This document shows, in pieces, positions 55,190 through 63,279 of a DNA stretch of 64,000 nt (positions are counted from its first letter, which is position 1; the number at the start of each line of letters is the position of its first letter). This stretch comes from Shimazuella kribbensis DSM 45090 (lineage in GTDB: Bacteria; Bacillota; Bacilli; Thermoactinomycetales; Thermoactinomycetaceae): contig NZ_ATZF01000016.1 in the NCBI RefSeq assembly GCF_000428065.1, positions 24,251 to 88,250 on the forward strand. The letters run 5' to 3'. Below the pieces are notes generated by a model that worked only from the letters and a program-made list of their open reading frames with translations, ran no database searches and had not been told where the DNA came from. The position numbers and the translations under genes were made by a program.

Positions 55190-56881
55190 CTACTCCACTG
55201 CAAACAAGAAATAATAAAGCGGCTGACCACCTTCATAAACTTCGTATTCTACATCAGGGTAACCTTCACTTAGTCGCTTCACCAAATCTTGTGTCTGATC
55301 TTCTGTTACATCACTGCCAAACAGAAGGGTTACTACTTCTGTCTCCGAAGTCATCATATGAGTCAACAAGTCGTAAGCGGTTTCGAGCATTTCTTTACCT
55401 GCTGTAATGATCTTTCCTTCTCGGATGCCGAGAAAATCATCTTTTTCAATCGTTAACTCATCTACCACAGTATCTCTTACAGCATACGTAACTTCACCAG
55501 ACTGTACAGAAGTAAGTGCGCGATTCATCTTTGATTCGTTATCTTTTACTTCTTTTTCTTCATCAAATGCAAGAAGCGCAGAAAGTCCTTGTGGTATGGT
55601 TTTCGTAGGAATAACCGAAACGGGAACATCTACCAACTCGCCTACCTGTTCTGCTGTCAAAATGATGTTTTTATTATTTGGTAGAATCAGCACATGTTTT
55701 GCAGAGATTGACTCTACTGCATTCACCAAGTCTTCCGTACTCGGATTCATGGATTGGCCACCTGCAATGACGACATCCACACCAATGCTCTCAAAAATAT
55801 CACTTATTCCTTGCCCTGTGGCAACAGCCACAATTCCATATGGTTTTTCTGCTATTTTTTCTTCCTTGACAGGTTGCGATGGAGGCTGATTAATCACCGT
55901 TACACCTGTAACATTTTCAAATTGCTCACGCATATTATCGATTTTGATACGTGTTAGATCTCCATAAGTAGAAGCATAATTCAAGGCATCTCCCGGATGC
56001 TCTGCATGTATATGTACTTTGACTAATTCATCATCTGAGACGATAAGCACGGAATCACCATATTGTGAAATCTCTTCTCGAAAATGTATTTCATTAAATT
56101 TTCTTGTTTTTCTTCTTGTTGTTGTCAAGAAAATCATAAATTCTGTACAATACCCATTTACGATCGTAGCTGGGTCAATATTTGCACCTGCATGTGCTTC
56201 ATGTGCCAAATCTTCTAGTGTAGGTAGGTTGGATATTGGTTTTGCTTCCAAAGAAACTTCTTCACCAGCCAATACCTTTCTCATCCCTTCATACACATAG
56301 ACCAATCCCTGACCACCAGCATCCACTACCCCAGTTTGTTTTAAAACAGGGAGTAGTTCAGGGGTACGATCAAGAGATTTTCGTGCTTCCTGTAACACCG
56401 CATCCAGTACTTCGAGCGGATGGTCAGCTACCCGAGCTTGAAAAACTCCAGCTTGAGCAGCTTCTCTAGCTACGGTCAAGATCGTGCCTTCTACTGGCTT
56501 GATCACTGCTTTATAAGCAGTATCCACACCAGCTTGGAAAGCGTCTGCTAATTCTTTTGGACCAATGACTGTACTTTTCAAAACTGATTTTGCAAATCCA
56601 CGAAATAACTGTGACAAAATCACTCCTGAGTTACCTCGAGCACCCATTAAAAGCCCTTTTGAAAGCGCTTCCGCTAACTTTCCTACCGTTGGCTCGGTTG
56701 CTTTTTTATCCATTTCCGCTACACCTGACGTAATGGTCAAGTTCATATTGGTACCTGTATCTCCATCTGGGACAGGAAAAACATTTAGTGCATTTACTTT
56801 TTCAACATTATTTGTCAGTTCCATAGCCCCAGCTCTCATCATGGAGAGAAAGAGAGGTGCAGGTATCGTTGCTTTATCCAA
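55190..56881 (-). CDS. fakA: Fatty acid kinase catalytic subunit FakA (DAK2 domain)
   Basis: 563 residues. N-terminal DAK2 kinase domain with NALNVFPVPDGDTGTNMNLTI (about residue 29) and LLMGARGNSGVILSQLFRGFAK (about residue 77), a middle linker domain, and a C-terminal DegV-like FakA domain. It phosphorylates FakB-bound fatty acids so that they can enter phospholipids through PlsX/PlsY. TTG start with GAGGGCC upstream. Between asp23 and degV; B. subtilis orthologue is YloV. Confidence 0.95.
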   Translation of the reverse strand: MDKATIPAPLFLSMMRAGAMELTNNVEKVNALNVFPVPDGDTGTNMNLTITSGVAEMDKKATEPTVGKLAEALSKGLLMGARGNSGVILSQLFRGFAKSVLKSTVIGPKELADAFQAGVDTAYKAVIKPVEGTILTVAREAAQAGVFQARVADHPLEVLDAVLQEARKSLDRTPELLPVLKQTGVVDAGGQGLVYVYEGMRKVLAGEEVSLEAKPISNLPTLEDLAHEAHAGANIDPATIVNGYCTEFMIFLTTTRRKTRKFNEIHFREEISQYGDSVLIVSDDELVKVHIHAEHPGDALNYASTYGDLTRIKIDNMREQFENVTGVTVINQPPSQPVKEEKIAEKPYGIVAVATGQGISDIFESIGVDVVIAGGQSMNPSTEDLVNAVESISAKHVLILPNNKNIILTAEQVGELVDVPVSVIPTKTIPQGLSALLAFDEEKEVKDNESKMNRALTSVQSGEVTYAVRDTVVDELTIEKDDFLGIREGKIITAGKEMLETAYDLLTHMMTSETEVVTLLFGSDVTEDQTQDLVKRLSEGYPDVEYEVYEGGQPLYYFLFAVE

Positions 56882-56893
56882 CTGAGGCCCTCC

Positions 56894-57259
56894 TTAATCT
56901 TCGTTTACCAGACGTACACCTTGAATATAAACATTAACGTGTTCTACTTGAATACCAATTAATTCATTTAATGTGTATTTTACTTTGGACTGTACACTTT
57001 TGGCTACTTCAGAAATTTTTGTGCCATATCCTACAACAATATGCATATCGATTGTAACATTGTCTTGAGCCGTATGTACTTCGATTCCTTTAGCAGAGTT
57101 ATCTCTTCCTAATAATTCAGTAATACCATCTCGCAGTTGACTACGAGAAGCCATCCCCACCAAACCATAACATTCCAATGCGGCAACACCAGCTATGGTT
57201 GCAATGACATCATTTGCAACATGGATGTGACCAAGTTTGTTTGTCAATTGTAAACTCAT
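56894..57259 (-). CDS. Asp23/Gls24 family envelope stress protein (YloU)
   Basis: About 121 residues. Family core LGHIHVANDVIATIAGVAALECYGLVGMASRS (about residues 9-40) and VTIDMHIVVGYGTKISEVAKSVQSKVKYTL; C-terminal VEHVNVYIQGVRL. Predicted membrane-associated envelope protein. The ATG at 57259 has AAGGAAGG upstream; a longer frame into the rpmB intergenic region lacks a start site. First gene of the fakA-degV-sdaAB-sdaAA-recG run. Confidence 0.94.
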   Translation of the reverse strand: MSLQLTNKLGHIHVANDVIATIAGVAALECYGLVGMASRSQLRDGITELLGRDNSAKGIEVHTAQDNVTIDMHIVVGYGTKISEVAKSVQSKVKYTLNELIGIQVEHVNVYIQGVRLVNED

Positions 57260-57403
57260 TTCATCAACCTTCCTTATTCGACTCGGATATGGTAGTGTTC
57301 TTTGTCTAATCGTATAAATATAAAACAAATCCTTGTAAATGGTATGATTTTAATAATGGCTTTTTTTCATTGTACAATAAACGGACTGAGGAAGGAAAGT
57401 GCA

Positions 57404-57433
57404 TTGCAAGAAGCCCCTCGAATATGCTACAAT
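57404..57433 (+). promoter_or_regulatory. SigA-type promoter of rpmB
   Basis: TTGCAA, an 18-base spacer and TACAAT, 30 bases before the rpmB start codon. Confidence 0.7.
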
Positions 57434-57462
57434 GTCAAGCGTTAGTGTTAGGAGGTGTAACA

Positions 57463-57651
57463 ATGGCTCGTCGTTGCTTTATCACAGGAAAACAAGGACA
57501 TGCAGGTAACAATGTAAGTCACTCTAATCGCAAAAGCCGCAAAAAATGGGGCGTTAACGTACAAAAAGTTCGTATTTTGGTGGATGGAAAACCAAAACGC
57601 GTATATGTAAGTACCAAAGCTCTCAAATCCGGCAAAGTAACTCGTGTATAA
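57463..57651 (+). CDS. rpmB: 50S ribosomal protein L28
   Basis: 62-residue ribosomal protein beginning [20 protein letters not shown] and ending [19 protein letters not shown] lies upstream of the ATG. Divergent from asp23, exactly as in B. subtilis (rpmB/yloU). Confidence 0.98.
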   Translation: MARRCFITGKQGHAGNNVSHSNRKSRKKWGVNVQKVRILVDGKPKRVYVSTKALKSGKVTRV

Positions 57652-57668
57652 TCGGATATATGCAAACG

Positions 57669-57700
57669 AATCCAGTCGGGTATCCTGATCTGGATTTTTT
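57669..57700 (+). terminator. Terminator of rpmB
   Basis: AATCCAG / CTGGATT stem followed by TTTTTT. Confidence 0.8.
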
Positions 57701-57772
57701 GTTATGTTTTTCTTCATAAAATCAAATTTCACTATCCGTACCTTCATACGAATAGCGAAATGGTTATTCCAA

Positions 57773-58771
57773 TCAATCTTGCTGGTATATTTGGATACCA
57801 AAATCTTGCAATCGTTTGAATGCCTGATCTGCTGATAGAAGTGTTTCTGGTATTTGAAGCCCACCTTGTAAAAATGGCTGACCATCAAAACCTAACACTC
57901 GTTCAATGCACATCAAAACTCCTAATGCAGTAAGGTGTGCTTGACCTTTTGAATCCGAAATTACGGTTCTATGCTTGGCTCGTTCACCAGACTTTAATGT
58001 ACCTTCTATATCAATATAAACCTCATGCGATGCATTTTTGCCTGCTAACGTCCCAACGGACTCCCCTTGGACAAAATCCCAACGTATATTATTTGCTTGT
58101 GTAATTGCCCCAAGACTAGGTATATCAAGCAAACCCATTGGCATACCTTCTACTATTTTTCCAAGTATATTCATTTTTCTTGTATGTTGTTGTGCGTTTA
58201 CCCATAACCATTTGCCTTCTTTTCGTATTAGGGAACGTAAAGTTAATTCTTCACTTTCAAGATCACCAGCAGTCATTGGGCCGACAGGATCTAAATCATC
58301 ATATACGGTAGCGATTTCGATCGTATCAATAGAAGCAAACTCTTGGGATGCTTTACTTGTAACCAGTGTAGTTATACCAGCTTCATTATGTCCTAACAGC
58401 ACAATAGGACGTTTTGGCGGTGAATGAAGTGCTTTTAGTGCAATAGGGCTAATATCATCAGCTAACTTAGTAATTCCAATATGTGCAATGCTATTGTCTA
58501 TCGCCAAATCTATTAGAAGATCTCTTGGATCTTGTACAGCCGACACAATAAGATCTACTTGCTCAACATCTAGTTCTTTCACTGTCTGCAAATCATTTAA
58601 ATCTAAAGATACAACTCTAGCATTACCTAATTCGTTTGCAAGATTTTCTCCTTTCTTTGGATTTCTCCCTGCGAGAATAATCTCCACATCTTCCTTTATC
58701 TTTCTGATATGCCGAGCAATCGTACCACCAACAAGTCCATATCCACCTGCTATAAGAATTTTTGAACTCAT
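57773..58771 (-). CDS. NAD(P)-binding saccharopine-dehydrogenase-like protein
   Basis: About 332 residues. N-terminal Rossmann fold KILIAGGYGLVGGTIARHI (about residues 4-22) with GRNP, followed by the saccharopine dehydrogenase-type continuation. The substrate is unknown. The ATG at 58771 has GGAAGG upstream; a 35-codon extension is rejected because it covers the promoter. Divergent from the HxlR regulator across a region with a palindrome, so it is a likely target. Confidence 0.88.
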   Translation of the reverse strand: MSSKILIAGGYGLVGGTIARHIRKIKEDVEIILAGRNPKKGENLANELGNARVVSLDLNDLQTVKELDVEQVDLIVSAVQDPRDLLIDLAIDNSIAHIGITKLADDISPIALKALHSPPKRPIVLLGHNEAGITTLVTSKASQEFASIDTIEIATVYDDLDPVGPMTAGDLESEELTLRSLIRKEGKWLWVNAQQHTRKMNILGKIVEGMPMGLLDIPSLGAITQANNIRWDFVQGESVGTLAGKNASHEVYIDIEGTLKSGERAKHRTVISDSKGQAHLTALGVLMCIERVLGFDGQPFLQGGLQIPETLLSADQAFKRLQDFGIQIYQQD

Positions 58772-58866
58772 GTAACTCATCCTTCCAAAATGAAATATTT
58801 TCTGTTCAAATGTTTTTAATGATGGTTTATAGAATGTTATTATAGAAGGATGATAAACTTCGTGAA

Positions 58867-58907
58867 AAGTACGCACTTTGAAGTGCTATAGGATCATGTA
58901 TGATCCT
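58867..58907. promoter_or_regulatory. Operator-like region between the divergent dehydrogenase and HxlR genes
   Basis: AAGTACGCACTTT followed, after 10 bases, by the perfect palindrome AGGATCATGTATGATCCT. Both elements recur in opposite orientation upstream of the MFS gene at 59766-59797, which suggests a shared regulator. Confidence 0.6.
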
Positions 58908-58954
58908 AAGTTTTAAATTGTGGATCGATAAACTTTAAAATCGGAGAGATAAAC

Positions 58955-59332
58955 ATGACAGAGAGTAAAAAAAAATATCGAATCGGAGTCGAAGCTGCGC
59001 TTGATGTGATAAGCGGAAAATGGAAGAGTATTGTTTTTTACCATCTTGCTACTGAAAAGAAACGAACCAATGAACTCAAAAATCTAATTCCACAGATCAC
59101 GCAAAAGATGCTGACCAAACAACTGCGGGAACTGGAGAGAGATGGAATCATCAATCGAATCATTTATAAACAAATCCCACCAAAAGTAGAGTATGAGTTA
59201 ACGGAATATGGACGGAGTTTGAAAACCGCATTGAACTACTTCTGTGAATGGGGAGAAACACATTTAGATAAAGTATATGGCGATAAAAATTCAGTGTTAG
59301 ATAATTTTTTAGATAATGAAAAACATTGTTAA
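58955..59332 (+). CDS. HxlR family transcriptional regulator
   Basis: 125-residue winged-helix regulator. The typical GKWKSIVFYHLATEKKRTNELKNLIPQITQKMLTKQLRELERDGIINRIIYKQIPPKVEYELTEYGRSL core covers about residues 21-90. HxlR-type proteins often sense aldehydes, quinones or other electrophiles, using Cys residues; this protein has Cys at positions 98 and the very last residue. It is flanked by two related operator-like sites and probably controls itself, the divergent dehydrogenase and the MFS pump. Confidence 0.93.
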   Translation: MTESKKKYRIGVEAALDVISGKWKSIVFYHLATEKKRTNELKNLIPQITQKMLTKQLRELERDGIINRIIYKQIPPKVEYELTEYGRSLKTALNYFCEWGETHLDKVYGDKNSVLDNFLDNEKHC

Positions 59333-59496
59333 ATCAGACCATTTTTAGTCAAATACAAACGCAAAGAATCCTAGCTTGTATATGGTGCAAATATAAGAAT
59401 GAACAGAAAGAGTTAAGACTATAGCAATTTCTATCTATGGATCTATATGTTATGTAAAGAAATAAACCCAAATCAAACTTGATATCATTAGAACAT

Positions 59497-59525
59497 AAAC
59501 CCACTTGGACTATTCAGGTGGGTTT
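59497..59525. terminator. Terminator after hxlR
   Basis: Perfect AAACCCACTTG / CAGGTGGGTTT-type stem (one mismatch) followed by TATTG. It lies about 165 bases after the hxlR stop codon. Confidence 0.7.
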
Positions 59526-59765
59526 ATTGTTCTACTATATCCCTCATCTCAAATCTATGAAAAGAAGTAAATGATATGCCACATCATAGCCCTCATGCTG
59601 GTTGAGTCGTAACCCGATATATCCATTTTACTATTTTCCTGCAAATGGATATCCATGATAGAAACATCTCTTTATTCACATGTAAAATATCGTCCCTAGT
59701 TTTATAGAATTTCATTTATAAATGTTACCCTCGAAAATCGCAATGATATCCCTAATTGTATCCTC

Positions 59766-59797
59766 CATGATCCTTCGGTACTTAAAAGTGCGTACTT
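59766..59797. promoter_or_regulatory. Second operator-like repeat upstream of the MFS gene
   Basis: CATGATCCT, 10 bases, AAAGTGCGTACTT: the reverse complement of the arrangement at 58867-58898. The near-identity of both blocks and their spacing supports a common binding site. Confidence 0.6.
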
Positions 59798-59977
59798 CCC
59801 ATCTTTTTTTATCCCCTGCATACTACTGATTAAATAAATGAATGGAACCGGTTCCTTTCACTATTTAACTCAAACATTCGAAAACTATCATACTTAACCT
59901 TTATTTGTATATAGGATCACATTAACAAATGTGTTCAATCAGTAAGGTTTGCATGATAATCAGAGGAGAAATTTCAC

Positions 59978-61384
59978 ATGGAAAACAGAATGAATTTACG
60001 CACTTGGGGTTTGTTACTTGTACTTTGTGGAGCTATTTTCTTAGAAGGAATTGATGTGGCGATGCTTAACGTAGCCTTGCCTTCCATCCGTGAAGAATTG
60101 GATATGTCCACTACCTCGCTGAGTTGGGTCATAAGTGCCTATGTGTTAGGCTATGGTGGGTTTATGCTCCTTGGTGGTCGAGCTGCTGATTTATTAGGAC
60201 GACGTAAGGTGTTTCTTATTTGGTTGGTCATCTTCATTCTTTTCTCTGGATTAGGTGGACTTGCTACGGAAGGATGGATGCTTATTCTCGCAAGATTTGT
60301 AACTGGCGTTGCCGCAGCTTTTATGGCTCCTGCGGGATTGTCTATCATTACCACAAGTTTTCCTGAAGGATCACTAAGAAATAAAGCTCTTATGTTTTAT
60401 GCAGGAACTGCTGCAGCTGGTTTTTCTCTTGGACTTATTGCTGGTGGTTTACTAAGTGCTATTAGTTGGCGATGGGTATTCTTTGCTCCTATCATTTTAG
60501 CAACTATCATTCTATTATTCGCTATTACCTTGATCCCCAAATCGGATGAATCAAATCAGACGAAGCAAAATTTCGATATAGCTGGAGCTTTTAGTATATC
60601 AGGTGCAATGATGCTGCTTATTTTCTCTATTGTTCAATTCGGAGAGCCTCATGCAGAACGGACTTGGACGATTAGCGCACTTATAGGAGGACTTGTTCTC
60701 CTAGTTGCTTTCTTTATCATTGAGCGTAGATCCTCTTCACCATTAGTACGACTTGGTATCCTTCGTTCTGGTTCATTCCTGCGAGCTAACCTTGGTGCAT
60801 TACTTTTTGCTAGTTCTTTTTTCGGATTTCAATTTATAGCCGTTCTCTATTTGCAAGAATTGCGGAATTGGACAGAATGGGAAACAGGTCTTGCGATGTT
60901 AGTCATTGGTATAGACGCAATACTTGCCCCAACCCTTACACCATGGCTTGTGAATCGCTTTGGTACAACAAAGGTGATCGTAGGTGGATTACTTCTGGCC
61001 GCCTTTTCTTATGGATTGTTTTTACCAATTGATCTCGACTGGACTTACAAAGCCATGTTTCCAAGTTTTCTTATTCTAGGTCTTGCCTTTGCTCTAACCT
61101 ATGGACCGCTCACTATTTCGGCTACAGATGGTATCAAAGAAGAGGAGCAAGGTCTTGCAGGTGGTCTATTGTACACATCATTCCAGTTTGGAGCAGCAAT
61201 GGGTCTGTCCATCGTGACAGCTATCAGTGTTTCTGTAACAGGATCTCTTGAATCTCCACAGGCAGTATTAGAAGGTTTTCGCACAGCACTCCTCCTTCCA
61301 TTTGGAGCAGCTGTACTAGGAGCATTGATTATTTCCGTCGGGCTTATTTCAAATAGAAAACAGCAGATACAGTCATTCGAATAA
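59978..61384 (+). CDS. MFS efflux transporter (DHA2-like)
   Basis: 468 residues, about 14 hydrophobic segments. First-helix motif FLEGIDVAMLNVALPSIREEL (about residue 22) and motif A GGRAADLLGRRKVF (about residue 66) point to drug:H+ antiporters; motif C-like GLIAGGLLSAISWRWVFF (about residue 151) supports export. GAGGAGA precedes the ATG. Likely regulated by the upstream HxlR protein. Confidence 0.93.
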   Translation: MENRMNLRTWGLLLVLCGAIFLEGIDVAMLNVALPSIREELDMSTTSLSWVISAYVLGYGGFMLLGGRAADLLGRRKVFLIWLVIFILFSGLGGLATEGWMLILARFVTGVAAAFMAPAGLSIITTSFPEGSLRNKALMFYAGTAAAGFSLGLIAGGLLSAISWRWVFFAPIILATIILLFAITLIPKSDESNQTKQNFDIAGAFSISGAMMLLIFSIVQFGEPHAERTWTISALIGGLVLLVAFFIIERRSSSPLVRLGILRSGSFLRANLGALLFASSFFGFQFIAVLYLQELRNWTEWETGLAMLVIGIDAILAPTLTPWLVNRFGTTKVIVGGLLLAAFSYGLFLPIDLDWTYKAMFPSFLILGLAFALTYGPLTISATDGIKEEEQGLAGGLLYTSFQFGAAMGLSIVTAISVSVTGSLESPQAVLEGFRTALLLPFGAAVLGALIISVGLISNRKQQIQSFE

Positions 61385-61390
61385 AAAAAT

Positions 61391-61420
61391 AAAGAACCAG
61401 CAATATTTTGCTGGTTCTTT
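61391..61420 (+). terminator. Terminator of the MFS gene
   Basis: Perfect AAAGAACCAGCAA / TTGCTGGTTCTTT with a 4-base loop, followed by TCTG. Confidence 0.9.
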
Positions 61421-61568
61421 TCTGTTATCTAGCTCCGTATATAAAAATCTTTTTCAATCAATTCGTTTCCTTATCCATGGATATCATAGTTGAAATCAAA
61501 AAAGTAAACTTAACAGATCCTATGTTTCAAAGTATTAATTGTATCTTTCTCCATCAAACAATTTATTT

Positions 61569-61576
61569 GCTATAAT
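61569..61576 (+). promoter_or_regulatory. Extended -10 promoter element of high-GC unit 5
   Basis: TGCTATAAT is a perfect extended -10 box; the -35 position (TCTCCA at 17 bases) is poor. The start codon follows 38 bases downstream. Confidence 0.6.
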
Positions 61577-61614
61577 AGATTACAAAGCAAACAACCTGAT
61601 GTTCGGAGGATCGC

Positions 61615-62271
61615 ATGATCACCCCTGGTAGTCCCTTCTGGTGGGCCAACATGTACTATGGCGACACCATCGAGGGTCTGGAAGGCTTCTACGAAATCTC
61701 AACGAAGCGGAACTTCCTCACTCCTCACAGCCTGCATCAGGCCGTCGAACTCGTCGAAGACAACCTCAGTGATCACGGACGAGTCGGATCTAGCCTGATG
61801 CAGGCTGTACGCAAGGACCTCTTCGGAGATACGCTTCATGGTGAGGATGATTTCTTCCGGCGTGTCCAGAAGCTTCGCGACGCTATGAACGCCAACAATC
61901 GTGAGGCAGCAAGTCTCATGGTTCAGGCTGTGAGTAAGCACTTCGAAGCAGACACCATCCTCTCTCAGGCCCTGAACACTCGGTGCAAGGAAGAGTATCG
62001 ATCCATGGCCTCCCAGCAGATCAAGACGCTGGAAGCCGGTCTGAGTCAGATGGTGTCCAGTGGCATGCTCTCCTTCTCCAAAGCGAACGAACAGCTGGAG
62101 ACCGCTAAGCGTGAGGCAGAGAGTAAGGCCTTCCAGCAGTTCTACCAGAACGATGGGCAGAAGCGCGTGGCTTCCGCCATCTGGGCGGAACTCGCTACAT
62201 CTCCCAATCGTGTGCGCCTGCTGAGCGAGGCAGACGACTTCGAAGAGAAGGCGATGTTGCTTCTTGCATGA
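61615..62271 (+). CDS. High-GC orphan gene 5, unknown protein of 218 residues
   Basis: I do not recognise this protein. GGAGGA precedes the ATG. Codon use is GC-biased like units 1-4. After a Trp/Tyr-rich start (MITPGSPFWWANMYYGDTIE) the protein is mostly helical and charged, with predicted coiled-coil-like stretches (KEEYRSMASQQIKTLEAGLSQ; SKANEQLETAKREAESKAFQQFY). Two similar segments, GSSLMQAVRKDLF (about residue 59) and ASLMVQAVSKHFEADTIL (about residue 100), suggest an internal duplication. No signal peptide. Confidence 0.72.
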   Translation: MITPGSPFWWANMYYGDTIEGLEGFYEISTKRNFLTPHSLHQAVELVEDNLSDHGRVGSSLMQAVRKDLFGDTLHGEDDFFRRVQKLRDAMNANNREAASLMVQAVSKHFEADTILSQALNTRCKEEYRSMASQQIKTLEAGLSQMVSSGMLSFSKANEQLETAKREAESKAFQQFYQNDGQKRVASAIWAELATSPNRVRLLSEADDFEEKAMLLLA

Positions 62272-62290
62272 ACCGTGAGGTTCGATGCTG

Positions 62291-62324
62291 CGGGGCGACT
62301 TACTCTGGAGAGTAAGTCGCCCCG
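62291..62324 (+). terminator. Perfect 16-base GC-rich hairpin after high-GC gene 5
   Basis: CGGGGCGACTTACTCT / AGAGTAAGTCGCCCCG with a 2-base gap; a small AACC/GGTT hairpin precedes it at the stop codon (62271-62282). No U-tract directly after the stem. Confidence 0.7.
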
Positions 62325-62457
62325 TCCCGTTTATATAAATATTCACATAACGTTTAATTTAATAGGCATCCGCTTTTCCATATTCAGCTCAATGACTATT
62401 CCCTTTTAAAGTCTCTAGCACATAATAGAATAACCTTTGTTTTGGGAGGTTTTATAT

Positions 62458-62619
62458 ATGGGAAGCTCTGATGATATGCTTAAAAACCCTTGGGCTGGAT
62501 CAGGCGGAGAAAAAATCACCGAGTGGCAAGACGGCAAAGGGATAGAAGATCAGATCGAATCTGGAAAAGGGATCGATACAACCGTTTCCCCTTGGGATAA
62601 CTCAAAGCCTGAGTTCTGA
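62458..62619 (+). CDS. Small hypothetical protein of 53 residues
   Basis: Not recognised. GGGAGG lies about 9 bases before the ATG. The protein is hydrophilic and acidic (MGSSDDMLKNPWAGSGGEK...), with two W-containing ends (NPWAG, SPWDN) and a duplicated GKGIEDQ/GKGIDTT segment. Codon and base use are those of the host, in contrast to the high-GC genes on both sides. Confidence 0.65.
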   Translation: MGSSDDMLKNPWAGSGGEKITEWQDGKGIEDQIESGKGIDTTVSPWDNSKPEF

Positions 62620-62775
62620 ACTATAGTATGATGACAAAAGCATTTCACCCCTATTTGCTCTCTGTCTGTTTCTATCATCCCTTCTAAAAGAACAAGTAAA
62701 TGAATGCATTATTCATACAAAATAAATTTCAATAATAGATGTAACGATAAATCATCACGTGAGAAATCCTAACAT

Positions 62776-62811
62776 AAAAGTACTATCTTAAATATTGAGG
62801 CAGTACTTTTT
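62776..62811 (+). terminator. Terminator, first of two
   Basis: AAAAGTACT / AGTACTTTT with a 17-base loop and continuing T-run. Confidence 0.65.
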
Positions 62812-62839
62812 GCTGTCTATTTCGCCTCTGAAGAAAGAT

Positions 62840-62872
62840 AAATCGCCTATCATCAAGGGGCGATTTTTTTTA
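62840..62872 (+). terminator. Terminator, second of two
   Basis: AAATCGCC / GGCGATTT followed by TTTTTTT. Confidence 0.75.
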
Positions 62873-62904
62873 TTTTTGAAAATAAAAAAACAAGAGAATT
62901 GTTG

Positions 62905-62910
62905 TACAAT
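62905..62910 (+). promoter_or_regulatory. -10 element of high-GC unit 6
   Basis: TACAAT, 28 bases before the start codon at 62938; no convincing -35 at normal spacing. Confidence 0.4.
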
Positions 62911-62937
62911 ATAAGTAGTCGGTCAAAGAAGCGCATC

Positions 62938-63279
62938 ATGCGCGCGTTCGTCATCCGAATGCTTCAGGCGGTCATCCAGATGTTGACCCCGAAAGAGAAC
63001 ACCGACCACCCCACGGAGTCCGACTGGCCCACTCGAATGATCGAGGATCTTCATGATCTGACCGGGGAATTCCGAACGAACGGGTCCGAGCTCCTCGGCT
63101 TCACCCTAAAGGGCACGATCTTCGAGTTCACTGATTCCACGCCCCTCGGCGGCGGCATTCACAAGATCACCAAGCACGGTTTCGTGACCCCTGCGGGTAA
63201 GGACCGGATGAAGGTGGTTCCTGGAGATCGATTCTACATCACTTGGGGCGGTGAGTTCCACTGGTATTATCCCCTCTAA
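62938..63279 (+). CDS. High-GC orphan gene 6, unknown protein of 113 residues
   Basis: I do not recognise this protein. The ATG at 62938 marks the point where base composition becomes GC-rich; the upstream TTG at 62899 is in AT-rich DNA. The ribosome binding site is weak (AAAGAAG). The protein begins MRAFVIRMLQAVIQMLTPKE, then is beta-rich with conserved-looking GFTLKGTIFEFTD and GDRFYITWGGEFHWYYPL at the C-terminus. It abuts the insertion sequence. Confidence 0.68.
   Translation: MRAFVIRMLQAVIQMLTPKENTDHPTESDWPTRMIEDLHDLTGEFRTNGSELLGFTLKGTIFEFTDSTPLGGGIHKITKHGFVTPAGKDRMKVVPGDRFYITWGGEFHWYYPL

Larger units (their letters stand above)
59333..59977. other. 645-base gene-free region between hxlR and the MFS gene
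   Basis: No open frame looks real. It holds a terminator (59497-59525), an operator-like repeat (59766-59797) and AT-rich DNA before the MFS ribosome binding site. Confidence 0.6.
62620..62937. other. Gene-free region with two terminators
   Basis: No gene seen. It contains two hairpin-T-run terminators in series and an AT-rich stretch with the -10 box of high-GC unit 6. Confidence 0.6.

Noticed and set aside
61699..62346. Antisense frame of 215 codons over high-GC gene 5
   Set aside because: It runs through the terminator hairpin and lacks a start site; the sense frame has GGAGGA and a helical protein.
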